43,759 nt of DNA, from positions 1-43,759 of the forward strand of contig JAVHLK010000017.1 of NCBI GenBank assembly GCA_031082285.1, read 5' to 3'. The translations under genes were made by a program, and so were the position numbers. The stretch comes from Desulfomonilaceae bacterium (GTDB lineage: Bacteria; Desulfobacterota; Desulfomonilia; Desulfomonilales; Desulfomonilaceae). This document shows positions 15,706 to 23,756 of this stretch, one piece after another (the stretch's first letter is position 1; each line of letters begins with the position of its first letter). The notes beneath the pieces were generated by a model. It was given only the letters and a program-made list of their open reading frames with translations. It was not told the origin of the DNA and did not search any database.

Positions 15706-17302
15706 AAGGACACATCGAACTCAGCATTTCCCGGTGTTCCTCCGCTGCTCCTCCCAGGTCCGGCATCATGCCCGGCATGGCCGACTTGAGCTGTTTCTGG
15801 GCCACACCGGCCATACCGTACACCGTGGCGAGTTGCCTGACTTCATCTATGTCAGGATGACTGGAGTGAGCCTTCAAGGTTTCGTTAAGGGATTCCATCG
15901 CCTGCTGCAGATGCTCTTGCGCCGTTTTGGCGTCCTCCATATCATTGGCGAAATCCACCTCGGCAAGGTACTCTTGAATGGCGGCGCACACCTCTGTGGG
16001 CAATGCCTGACCGCTCAATTCGGTCGTGATCGCGGGCCCTCTGAACGCGGTCTTGGCCGCGAAGAATCCCATGATCAACAAGATCACGGCCAAACCTACC
16101 GCCGCGACAAGGGGAATCGCCACCGCGGCGACCGCTTTGCCAGTGGACGTTCGATGTGTTTCCCGCAGCCCGATAACGGTCAGGACCATTCCCCACAGGC
16201 TGATGAGGTTGCCCACAAAGGGTATTGCATGGAACAGGTTGGTTACGGATGCATAGGAAACGACTCGAAACGTGGCTTCAAACCCGCGATGAGCGCCTCC
16301 CACCATCAGCAGGCACACATGGAGTATTCCACTCCAGATGAACAGCCCGATGGGGACGGCAATCGCGGCCACAACCATTCCGAACACGAGTGCAAAGATC
16401 AACCCCAGGAATCCCGCGCCCCTCATGAACAATTGCGTCCACGCATAGGCCAGGGCGAGACTCACCACCAAGGAGAATCCGGCGAACAGGATTGGATTGA
16501 GGAACCCGCCCGTGACGGGAAGCTTGGAGAAGAACCGCGTCGGGGTCAAGAGGCATTTCGTGGCGGTCTGTATGAATGCGCTTAATGTTCCGTAGTTTTC
16601 TCTTTCCTCCCAGGGGCACTCTTCCTCGTCGTCCAAGTCGTCGTCGGTACTGTGTATCGCCTCCGGCGGAGGAGGACGAGGGGTCGATTGCTCCGCAGGA
16701 CCTCCGCGGTCCACGGGCGCGGCGCCGGCCTGGTCGTCGAGCCACTCCCCGCAACGGGCACACTTTGCTGCGGTCGACGAGATCTCGTGTCCGCAGGAAG
16801 GGCAGGTCTTCGACGATCTGCTCGGTGCCGACCCCGGTTCAGCCCGTCCGAGCAGTCCTGCCTGCACCAACCTTTCCTTGATTTGTCTGAATTGTCCCGG
16901 ACTGATCTCGTGGCGTCGGAGTATTTCGTTATCGTGCATGCCGGCGTTGATGTCGTCGGCAATGGCCTTTGCCTGTTCCGACACTTTGAGTTGCGCGGAC
17001 CCGGCGCTCGGCTTGACCGACGATGCATCCGGGACACGCTCCGACCGTGCAGGCCTTTGGGACGAGCGTGGCCCTACTCCAGGTTTGGGCGTTGGACGGG
17101 GAGAGGGCGCTTCGGTCCCTTGTCTTTGAACGGTGCGCTTCGTCAGTTCACCGGCCTGCATGAGCCCAGCGGAAACAAGTTTCTCGTACAGACTCTCCAG
17201 TCCCTTGGGCGAGAGTTTGTATTTTTCCATCAAGTCGGCTTTGGTCATGCCGCTCTTGATGTCCTTCAGCACACTCTTGGCATTAATGGTCGGCTTGCCC
17301 AT
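15704..17302 (-). CDS. Modular Yip1-type membrane protein with zinc ribbon and duplicated N-terminal module
   Basis: This is a 532-residue protein. Residues 6-48 and 109-152 are two copies of a helical module, (I)xxGMxxxEIxxxxxLSPxxxxxxxxxLVxAGLL, similar to winged or Mor-like helical domains. A zinc ribbon follows (CPSCGHE at 167-173, CARCGEW at 181-187). After a Pro-rich and acidic linker, residues about 240-410 form a polytopic Yip1-like domain with five hydrophobic segments (GGFLNPILFAGFSLVVSLAL and others). The C-terminal 110 residues are soluble and helical. The architecture suggests a membrane protein with a cytoplasmic ligand- or protein-binding head. Specific function is unknown. Confidence 0.75.
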   Translation of the reverse strand: MGKPTINAKSVLKDIKSGMTKADLMEKYKLSPKGLESLYEKLVSAGLMQAGELTKRTVQRQGTEAPSPRPTPKPGVGPRSSQRPARSERVPDASSVKPSAGSAQLKVSEQAKAIADDINAGMHDNEILRRHEISPGQFRQIKERLVQAGLLGRAEPGSAPSRSSKTCPSCGHEISSTAAKCARCGEWLDDQAGAAPVDRGGPAEQSTPRPPPPEAIHSTDDDLDDEEECPWEERENYGTLSAFIQTATKCLLTPTRFFSKLPVTGGFLNPILFAGFSLVVSLALAYAWTQLFMRGAGFLGLIFALVFGMVVAAIAVPIGLFIWSGILHVCLLMVGGAHRGFEATFRVVSYASVTNLFHAIPFVGNLISLWGMVLTVIGLRETHRTSTGKAVAAVAIPLVAAVGLAVILLIMGFFAAKTAFRGPAITTELSGQALPTEVCAAIQEYLAEVDFANDMEDAKTAQEHLQQAMESLNETLKAHSSHPDIDEVRQLATVYGMAGVAQKQLKSAMPGMMPDLGGAAEEHREMLSSMCP

Positions 17303-17528
17303 GGCGTCTCGGTAAACTCTCCCGTCGGGGATACGGCATGGTCAATTCTGCTTTTTTGAAGCATGTGCAACTTACTGCACGTTGATACGCGAGTCAATGA
17401 TAACTTGCCCGGACAGGCGTGCAGTCGGTTACGCGTGCGGTTCCCGTTCATGATTCACCGATCGTGTACCACGCGGACTGAGCCGAACGGGCAAGGGGCC
17501 TCGGAAGAACGAAGCGGCAGAGAAGCGC

Positions 17529-19880
17529 TTAACTCACCGCTTCCGTTGGTTTCGTATCGGCCGCGGCTCCTGCGGCGAGCTCTCGTTCCAGCAGTCGCCG
17601 TATCGGGGAGAAGGTAAGAATAACGGACGGCAAGAAGACCAGATCCCCCCACAGAGCGACGATGATGGCCGACGCTCCAAGAAAACCGAAATAGATTGCA
17701 GGCAGGGTGGGTGTCGCGGAGAGCATGAGGAATCCGAAGAAGAGTGTGGAGGAGGTGGCAATGAGGGTCTTCCCGGTCTGTTCGTAGGAACTCTCGAGTA
17801 TCTCGGTGATGGTCTTGTTGGTGGACCCGGCTCGGGCGATGTCTCTCTTGAGCTGAGTGAGGTAGTGTATGGTATCGTCCACGGCCAGCCCGATGGCTAT
17901 GGCGACGGCGAAGACCGTCACGTTGTCCAGCGGAATTCGCAGCCAGCCCATGAGCCCGATGATCACGGCGACGGGAGGGAGGTTCGGGAAGATGCTCAGC
18001 ACCCCAAGAACCCATGAACGAAGTTGGATCATGATCAGGAGGGTGATTCCGCTGAGAGCAAGGATCAAAGACAAGACCTGAGAACGTACCACATCCGAGG
18101 CCTGGGCGGCAAAAACCGCCTGTTCGCCGGTCACGGAGACCTTCGCGGAATCTCCCATCACTCGTGACGCGGTTGTCCCGATCTTTTCGATGATCTTGCC
18201 CACCGGCATGGGATCGGTACTCCAGGTGCGGATCGAGATATGAATCCTGCCGTACCGTCCATCCAGGTATCTTCGGAGTAATTGCTTGCCGTCCGCGCTG
18301 AACGTGATGACCGCAAGCAGCTGCGCCACGAGTCCTTTCTTCTCATAGATCGCTTCCCGATCGGCTCCCGGCTCCGCCAGCAGCGTATTGAGGTACTCGA
18401 TGAGCGGCAGAACGGAATCCACACTATAGACTTCAGGTATCTCCACGAGACGTTGCTCGAGTTGGGCGATCTTTTTCCACGTTTCATGCCGCTTGAATGC
18501 ACCCTCCTCCATCTGGACGGTGAGCTCGAGCGTTCGGACCGGCGTAAGGTTCTTCTCAACCAGGCGAATGTCGCCGAGTTCCCGGCTGGAATCGACGAAG
18601 AGGCGGAGAATCTGGGTGTCGATGCGAATAAATGGAGCCCCGGCGATCATGACGATGCAGAATATGATGCCGGACACCGCGCACAGTACGTAATGGCGAA
18701 AGACGACAACAGAGATCCTTTTGAAGACTCGTGCAACGAGATCCCCGGCCATCCTCTCGTGAGTGCGACCGGGAATGGGTCTCATGACGATCAAGAATGC
18801 GGGAGTGAGGGTCATGGCCAACACAAAGGAGATCAGCACCCCCAGGGACATGACGAGTCCGAGTTGTTGCACCATGGGAATCGTGCTCACCATGATCGTG
18901 GCAAATGCGACGGACGTGGTGAGGGAACACATCAGGCACGGCCGACCGACGATCGCGAGGGATGCCCGTACGGCCTCCACCTTGTCCTCGACCGATTCCG
19001 CCTCTTCATAGTAATGGCTCACGATATGAATGACGGTCGCCACGCTGACCACGAGCACGAGCCCGAAAGAAAGACTTGTCGTGGCATTCAAGGGGATCCC
19101 GAGCAGCGACATGACTCCCATGACCCAGTACACGGCCAAGCCTACGATCACCATCGTGATGAGGGCCGTTCGCAAGCTCTTGAAAATATACATGGATACG
19201 ACTGCGATAACCAGGGCGCACAGAATTCCGAACGTCAGAGCGGTCCTCACTGTGAGTTGCTGCACCGCCTCTCGCAGCACAGGGGCCCCGACCAGTCTCA
19301 CATCGGAGCCTCGCGGGGCGGACTGAGTAGCCGTGTGGGATATCCTTTCGAGCAACTTTCCCATTTCAGGATGAAAACGCCAGTCGTCCCTAAGGAGCAC
19401 CACGATACCCGCGGATTTCAGGTCCTTGGAAAGGAGGAAGTCCATCACGGGAAGGGCTTTCCTAATGGTGCCCAGGCTACCTCGGTCGGGAAGCCTCTCC
19501 TGTTCGGTCCGTTGATCCAAGAGCGGGTAGTTGCCGAAAATGCCCTTGCGTTCGCGAAACACCTTGAGATTGGACAGGCTGATAACCTGATCGATCTCCT
19601 CGAAAGCTTCCAGCTTTGTGGTTATGCCCCTCAGTGCCTCGAGAAACAGGGGATTTTCCACGCCGTCGTCATTCCGCAGCGCTACGAGAACGAATTCATC
19701 GTTTCCGAAAACGTCGAGGAACTCCTCGTATATGCCGTATGCTTCGGATGACGTGACGTACGCGGATTTCAGGGTGCGGTCCAGCTGGAGTCCCAACACA
19801 AGGGGAGTCAATGCGGCGCTGAGAAGAATGACGACCAGGACCAGGAGTCGTCGGCGTTGTATGATCAGGTCCACGAACAT
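17529..19880 (-). CDS. RND-superfamily (MMPL-type) exporter
   Basis: This 783-residue protein follows the MMPL/HpnN pattern: one N-terminal helix, a large periplasmic domain, five or six helices, then a repeat of that plan. The sterol-sensing-like stretches VYWVMGVMSLLGIPLNATTSL and MGWLRIPLDNVTVFAVAIAIGLAVDDTIHYL are characteristic, the latter with the two membrane aspartates used for proton relay. GGAGGG lies upstream of the ATG at 19878-19880. Such proteins export lipids, hopanoids or other hydrophobic compounds. No outer-membrane or adaptor partner is adjacent. Confidence 0.88.
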   Translation of the reverse strand: MFVDLIIQRRRLLVLVVILLSAALTPLVLGLQLDRTLKSAYVTSSEAYGIYEEFLDVFGNDEFVLVALRNDDGVENPLFLEALRGITTKLEAFEEIDQVISLSNLKVFRERKGIFGNYPLLDQRTEQERLPDRGSLGTIRKALPVMDFLLSKDLKSAGIVVLLRDDWRFHPEMGKLLERISHTATQSAPRGSDVRLVGAPVLREAVQQLTVRTALTFGILCALVIAVVSMYIFKSLRTALITMVIVGLAVYWVMGVMSLLGIPLNATTSLSFGLVLVVSVATVIHIVSHYYEEAESVEDKVEAVRASLAIVGRPCLMCSLTTSVAFATIMVSTIPMVQQLGLVMSLGVLISFVLAMTLTPAFLIVMRPIPGRTHERMAGDLVARVFKRISVVVFRHYVLCAVSGIIFCIVMIAGAPFIRIDTQILRLFVDSSRELGDIRLVEKNLTPVRTLELTVQMEEGAFKRHETWKKIAQLEQRLVEIPEVYSVDSVLPLIEYLNTLLAEPGADREAIYEKKGLVAQLLAVITFSADGKQLLRRYLDGRYGRIHISIRTWSTDPMPVGKIIEKIGTTASRVMGDSAKVSVTGEQAVFAAQASDVVRSQVLSLILALSGITLLIMIQLRSWVLGVLSIFPNLPPVAVIIGLMGWLRIPLDNVTVFAVAIAIGLAVDDTIHYLTQLKRDIARAGSTNKTITEILESSYEQTGKTLIATSSTLFFGFLMLSATPTLPAIYFGFLGASAIIVALWGDLVFLPSVILTFSPIRRLLERELAAGAAADTKPTEAVS

Positions 19881-20445
19881 GCAGCACCCTCCGTGTGTGG
19901 ACAGCCGACCGTTTCATGTCGCGGCCGGCCCCTCTATGGAATGTGAATACCGAGGCTCCCCCACGGTGTGGGGAATGGGCGGCCAACCCGGCCGGGAAGT
20001 CATTGACCGTCACCATGAAGCATCGCGGGCGCTTCGACGGGACTCGTGCCCACGATGTTAACAACGATTCCGTCATAGTCAATGAGATTCGTTGCGGACG
20101 ATGGCATGAAATTGACGCTCAACGACGACTCGTTCATCGGGACCTGAGGGTAGGTGCGGATCGTGCGCTCAGGTTCGACGCGAGTATGAATGCGTATCGC
20201 CCAGGCGGGAATTTGATTGACATCCCCGCGCGGCGGTCTTACGGTTGAAAACCTGTTCGGGGCCCCCGGGAAATTCCATGAAGCCGCCGAAAATAGTCTT
20301 CCGGTCTCACCCGACGTTCGGCCGGGCCCCAATGACACGCGGTCGTATCCGGAATCGTTTCACCCTCTCCCATGACTGCTCCCATGTCTCCCGACGAGGC
20401 GTCACGGCCGCGTCGTCGGGCGACGGACGAGGAGGGTAGCCTTCC
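19881..20445. other. Gene-free divergent interval
   Basis: These 565 bases separate the RND exporter from PrsW. Frames exist on both strands but lack recognisable domains, good starts or conserved features. A single hairpin CCCCAC-ggt-GTGGGG lies at 19959-19973. Promoters for both flanking genes are expected here, but none is convincing by eye. Confidence 0.5.
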
Positions 20446-21195
20446 ATGGAAGCACTGTTCATTCTCACATTGGCATTTGCACCGGGCTTGTTCTGGTTGT
20501 GGTATTTCTTCAAAAAAGACAAGCTCGAACCCGAACCCTTACACCGGATTCGCAACTGCTTCTTTCTCGGGATGGCGGTCGTAATCCCTTCCGCCTTTGT
20601 TGAGGTGCCGTTCGATCGCGTACATCCTCACGCCGCGCTCGTTATCGGCGCACCGATTATTGAGGAACTGGCCAAGTTTCTGGTCGTCCGGTACACGGTG
20701 TTCAGAAGCGCCGAATTCGACGAGCCCATGGACGGCGTAGTCTATGCCGCAGCCGTAGCACTTGGGTTTGCTTCATTGGAGAACGTCTTCTACCTTTTTG
20801 CCGAGTACCACCGCGGGGCTCACTCATTTGCCCTCGTCACCATATTTCGTGCAATACTCACCGTGCCGGGACATGCGCTCTGGTCGAGTATGTGGGGCTA
20901 TGCCTTAGGATTCGCGAAGTTTTCCGATGCGAAGTTCCGGAAGAAACTCATCGTCGAGGGACTGTTGCTCGCCATGGCCTTGCACGCGCTGTTCAACTTC
21001 CTCTGCCTGACGGGGACGATCCTGCCCCTCGGTATGCTCGTGCTGGTTCCGATCATGTGGAGAATGACCTCTCGACGAATTAAGAGCGCGCTGGAGCAAT
21101 CTCCCCACGTTCACTTTGCTGCGGAACGAACGGCCGAGACCGCCGAAGGACCTCCCAAGGGCACCGCCGGAGCGCGCAAGGACTACCGAACGTGA
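20446..21195 (+). CDS. PrsW-family intramembrane metalloprotease
   Basis: This 249-residue polytopic protein has all the PrsW-type motifs: PIIEELAKF with the Glu-Glu pair at 73-74, GFASLENVFY (Glu112-Asn113), VPGHALWS (His143) and ALHALFNF (His180). In the CPBP/PrsW superfamily these residues bind the metal. PrsW in Bacillus cleaves the anti-sigma factor RsiW; here the substrate is unknown. The C-terminal 40 residues are soluble. GAGGAGG lies ten bases before the ATG. It is followed by a surface-assembly-like gene run on the same strand. Confidence 0.88.
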   Translation: MEALFILTLAFAPGLFWLWYFFKKDKLEPEPLHRIRNCFFLGMAVVIPSAFVEVPFDRVHPHAALVIGAPIIEELAKFLVVRYTVFRSAEFDEPMDGVVYAAAVALGFASLENVFYLFAEYHRGAHSFALVTIFRAILTVPGHALWSSMWGYALGFAKFSDAKFRKKLIVEGLLLAMALHALFNFLCLTGTILPLGMLVLVPIMWRMTSRRIKSALEQSPHVHFAAERTAETAEGPPKGTAGARKDYRT

Positions 21196-21226
21196 GCGAA
21201 CGCACACGGGTCGATCGAGGATCCGC

Positions 21227-21258
21227 TTGACATTGGTCCATGATTGCCCAAATATGAA
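21227..21258 (+). promoter_or_regulatory. Candidate promoter before the small membrane protein
   Basis: TTGACA (21227-21232) is followed by an AT-rich AATATGAA stretch at 21251-21258. Spacing to the best -10 match is 18-20 bases, so the fit is moderate. It lies about 90 bases before the GTG start at 21349. Confidence 0.35.
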
Positions 21259-21348
21259 ATCCTTGTTGATCGTCACGACGGGGAAATGCTCCCCAAGAAC
21301 CGTGACGATCGGGACCGACTTCCGAGCTCGCATCAAGGAGAAACACTC

Positions 21349-21564
21349 GTGCCATCCGGAGCAATTCCCTTTGTGGCGGTTGCCGTGCTCTTGCCGGCGG
21401 CGATCCCCAATCAGGCCCTTGCATACATAGATCCGGGAGCGGGCAGTTACATGCTCCAATTGCTCGCAGCCGGCGCCATTAGTGCGCTGTTTGCGGTCAA
21501 GGTCTTTTGGGGAAGAATCAAAGCCTTCTTTAAAGGAGAAACGGACAAGGAACCGGAGAATTGA
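21349..21564 (+). CDS. Small exported or membrane-anchored protein (YIDPGAG type)
   Basis: This 71-residue protein starts at GTG 21349-21351 with AAGGAG eight bases upstream; an upstream ATG at 21244 would add an unlikely polar segment. Residues 1-24 look like a signal peptide ending at ALA. Then comes YIDPGAGSYMLQLLAAGAIS, leading into a membrane helix and a basic segment (FWGRIKAFFKGE). Its stop overlaps the TTG start of the following methyltransferase fusion (TTGA). I associate the YIDPG(A/T)GS pattern with small proteins next to polysaccharide-modification genes, but I know no function for it. Confidence 0.8.
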   Translation: MPSGAIPFVAVAVLLPAAIPNQALAYIDPGAGSYMLQLLAAGAISALFAVKVFWGRIKAFFKGETDKEPEN

Positions 21565-23021
21565 CCGAGGCGTCATCTTCCTCTCCATCGGGCGGCAGGA
21601 CGATCGACGCGCGGACCGCGAGCCTGTCCGCGTCCTTCAGAGACCCCAGCGGCTTTGTCTTCGTCAAAGACGGACGCTTGTATCGCTGGATACATGAATC
21701 CTACGCAGATACCTACAGGCATCTGAGGGTATCGGGGCTCTACGATGAACTCGTCAAGCGGCAACTCCTGATCCCCCATGAAGAGATGCCGCGGAATGCC
21801 GCTCAGTCGGCCGGCCACTATCTCACGATCCTGCCGGAACGGATTCCGTTTGTTTCCTACCCGTACGAATGGTGTTTCAGCCAACTGAAGGCCGCGGCCG
21901 CAGCGACCCTCGAGATTCAACACCTTTGCCTCCAACACGACATGACGCTGAAGGACTGCAGTGCGTACAACATGCAGTTCAGGGCGGGCAAACCGGTACT
22001 GATCGATACCTTGTCGTTCGACCGCTATGCCGAAGGTCGTCCTTGGGCTGCATATCGTCAGTTCTGCCAGCACTTCCTGGCCCCTCTGGCATTGATGAGT
22101 TATACCGACGTGCGGCTCAATCAGCTCTCCAGGATCTATATCGACGGGTGTCCGCTTGATCTGGCCGCGGCCCTTCTACCGCTCCGCACCTGGTTGCGCA
22201 TGTCTGTTCTCTTGCACATTCACGTACATGCGAAGAGCCAACGATACTTCTCGACGGGGGTCGAACGGCACCTTGGATCAGAGCCCAAACCAGGCTCATC
22301 GCGACGGAGAATGAGTCGGAAAGCACTCCTCGGTCTCATCGATCAGCTCATGACCGCGGTTCAAAAGTTCACATGGAGCCCTAAAGGAACTCAGTGGGCG
22401 GATTATTACGACGAGACGAACTACTCGGACGGCGCGTTCGAGCAAAAACGGGAGACGGTTCGCAGATTGCTGGAAAGATCGGCTCCGGGAATGGTGTGGG
22501 ACCTCGGCGCGAATACGGGCCTCTTCAGCAGAATAGCGGGGAAACTTGGACGCGATACGGTCGCGTTTGACATGGATCCCGCGGCAGTCGAACGTAACTA
22601 CCTGGAATGCCTGAAGAGAGGGGAAACCGGAATACTCCCGCTCGTGATGGATCTGACCAACCCAAGCGCCGGTACTGGATGGGAGAACCGGGAGAGGATG
22701 AGTCTCGCCGAAAGGGGACCGGCAGGCACGTGCCTGGCTCTGGCTCTTGTTCACCATCTCGCGATTTCCAACAATGTGCCCTTCGACAGGATCGCGGCAT
22801 TTTTCAGTACGATCTGTCGTGACCTGATCATCGAGTTCGTCCCCAAAAGCGACTCACAGGTCCAAAGGCTTCTGTCCGCACGAGAAGACATCTTCCCGGG
22901 ATACGCTCGCGACGTTTTCGAGACGGAATTCTCTCGTAATTTCCATATGCATGAGACGATCGAACTCCCCGAGAGCGGAAGGGTCATCTACTCGATGACA
23001 CGGAAACTCGGTGAGGCTTGA
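21561..23021 (+). CDS. Kinase-like / class I SAM-dependent methyltransferase fusion
   Basis: This is a 486-residue protein. The C-terminal half (about 300-485) is a class I methyltransferase with motif I VWDLGANTG (312-320), an acidic pair in AFDMDP (335-340) and LALVHHLAISNNVPF. The N-terminal half (about 30-230) resembles a protein-kinase/aminoglycoside-kinase fold: LKDCSAYNMQF places an Asp (132) and Asn (137) five apart, as in a catalytic loop, and PVLIDTLSF supplies a later Asp (149). WbdD, which caps O-antigen, also joins kinase and methyltransferase domains but in the opposite order, so glycan capping is a possible role by inference. The TTG start overlaps the previous stop and suggests coupling. 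Confidence 0.8.
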   Translation: MTEASSSSPSGGRTIDARTASLSASFRDPSGFVFVKDGRLYRWIHESYADTYRHLRVSGLYDELVKRQLLIPHEEMPRNAAQSAGHYLTILPERIPFVSYPYEWCFSQLKAAAAATLEIQHLCLQHDMTLKDCSAYNMQFRAGKPVLIDTLSFDRYAEGRPWAAYRQFCQHFLAPLALMSYTDVRLNQLSRIYIDGCPLDLAAALLPLRTWLRMSVLLHIHVHAKSQRYFSTGVERHLGSEPKPGSSRRRMSRKALLGLIDQLMTAVQKFTWSPKGTQWADYYDETNYSDGAFEQKRETVRRLLERSAPGMVWDLGANTGLFSRIAGKLGRDTVAFDMDPAAVERNYLECLKRGETGILPLVMDLTNPSAGTGWENRERMSLAERGPAGTCLALALVHHLAISNNVPFDRIAAFFSTICRDLIIEFVPKSDSQVQRLLSAREDIFPGYARDVFETEFSRNFHMHETIELPESGRVIYSMTRKLGEA

Positions 23022-23223
23022 CGCGGACATCATCGTCACTCCGGATCCGAACGACAGTACGATGACGACAATGAGTTTTCGTGATATACAGGGCTTCAGT
23101 CCGGCCCGTTCACGCAACAGTGTGTTGACGCTCGGTCCGAATCTCTTCGTTGTTCCGCTCGGAAGTGCCCGGCACCCGGAAGAGCGGCGGAAGAGAAGAA
23201 CTTCACGTGAGGAGATCTTTCTC

Positions 23224-23577
23224 GTGATCACCACAACAAACATTCTCGCCGAAACCATGTGTGCGGATTCCCTTGACGGAATCGTCACGACGCAAATCCA
23301 TCCGACGTGTCGGCGGTCCTTGGACCCGTCTGTTGATGAGTCCCCCCGCATTGACCCGTTCCGCCGGCTCGCCGCACCGCGCAAAGAAGATGTCGATCCG
23401 GACGATGATATGAATGATGAAGACTGGGATGAAGATGAGGACGAAGAGGACGATGAGTGGGACGAGGACGAAGAAGACTGGGATGACGACGAAGACGAGT
23501 GGGACGAGGACGAAGAGGATGACGATTTGGATGAGGACGAAGAAGACTGGGATGAAGATGAGGACGAAGACGAGTGA
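23224..23577 (+). CDS. Highly acidic Asp/Glu/Trp-repeat protein
   Basis: From GTG 23224-23226 (GAGGAG nine bases upstream) the protein has 117 residues. The N-terminal 60 residues are ordinary (MITTTNILAETMCADSLDG, then a basic CRRSLDP and a FRRLAAPRK patch). From about residue 63 the chain is almost only Asp and Glu, with Trp spaced mostly seven apart (WDEDEED, WDDDEDE, WDEDEED). I do not recognise a family. The frame is open upstream to 23011, but that region lacks a ribosome site and overlaps the methyltransferase end. A strong terminator follows at 23681. Net charge is extremely negative. Confidence 0.6.
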   Translation: MITTTNILAETMCADSLDGIVTTQIHPTCRRSLDPSVDESPRIDPFRRLAAPRKEDVDPDDDMNDEDWDEDEDEEDDEWDEDEEDWDDDEDEWDEDEEDDDLDEDEEDWDEDEDEDE

Positions 23578-23680
23578 CTCTCGATAGGCCCCTCGATTCG
23601 GGCAGTCGGTTGTGAGGCGGGTACCGGGCCTCGAATGACGGGCTTCTCAAGCGGGCATCATCCAGTAAGGTGGATTAGAG

Positions 23681-23705
23681 GGGCGTCTCCAAAGACGCCC
23701 TTTTT
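23681..23705 (+). terminator. Rho-independent terminator
   Basis: Perfect 8-base arms GGGCGTCT and AGACGCCC around loop CCAA are followed directly by TTTTT. It ends the PrsW-to-acidic-protein run, 104 bases after the acidic gene, and separates it from the flippase. Confidence 0.9.
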
Positions 23706-23756
23706 GAATTCCCATTGTTCGCCGTACCGAAAATCACATCCGTTAGGACCGTTTGA

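Noticed and set aside
18282-19751. 489-residue plus-strand frame
   Set aside because: It lies wholly opposite the RND exporter, with polar low-complexity composition and no domain.
19959-19973. CCCCAC-ggt-GTGGGG, resembling part of a type I-E CRISPR repeat
   Set aside because: It is a single copy with no spacer-repeat structure nearby and no cas genes.
20000-20338. 112-residue minus-strand frame in the exporter-PrsW gap
   Set aside because: No ribosome site, domain or neighbour support was found; another frame overlaps it on the plus strand.
23011-23223. Longer N-terminus for the acidic protein
   Set aside because: It would overlap the methyltransferase end and has no ribosome site, while GTG 23224 has GAGGAG at ideal spacing.
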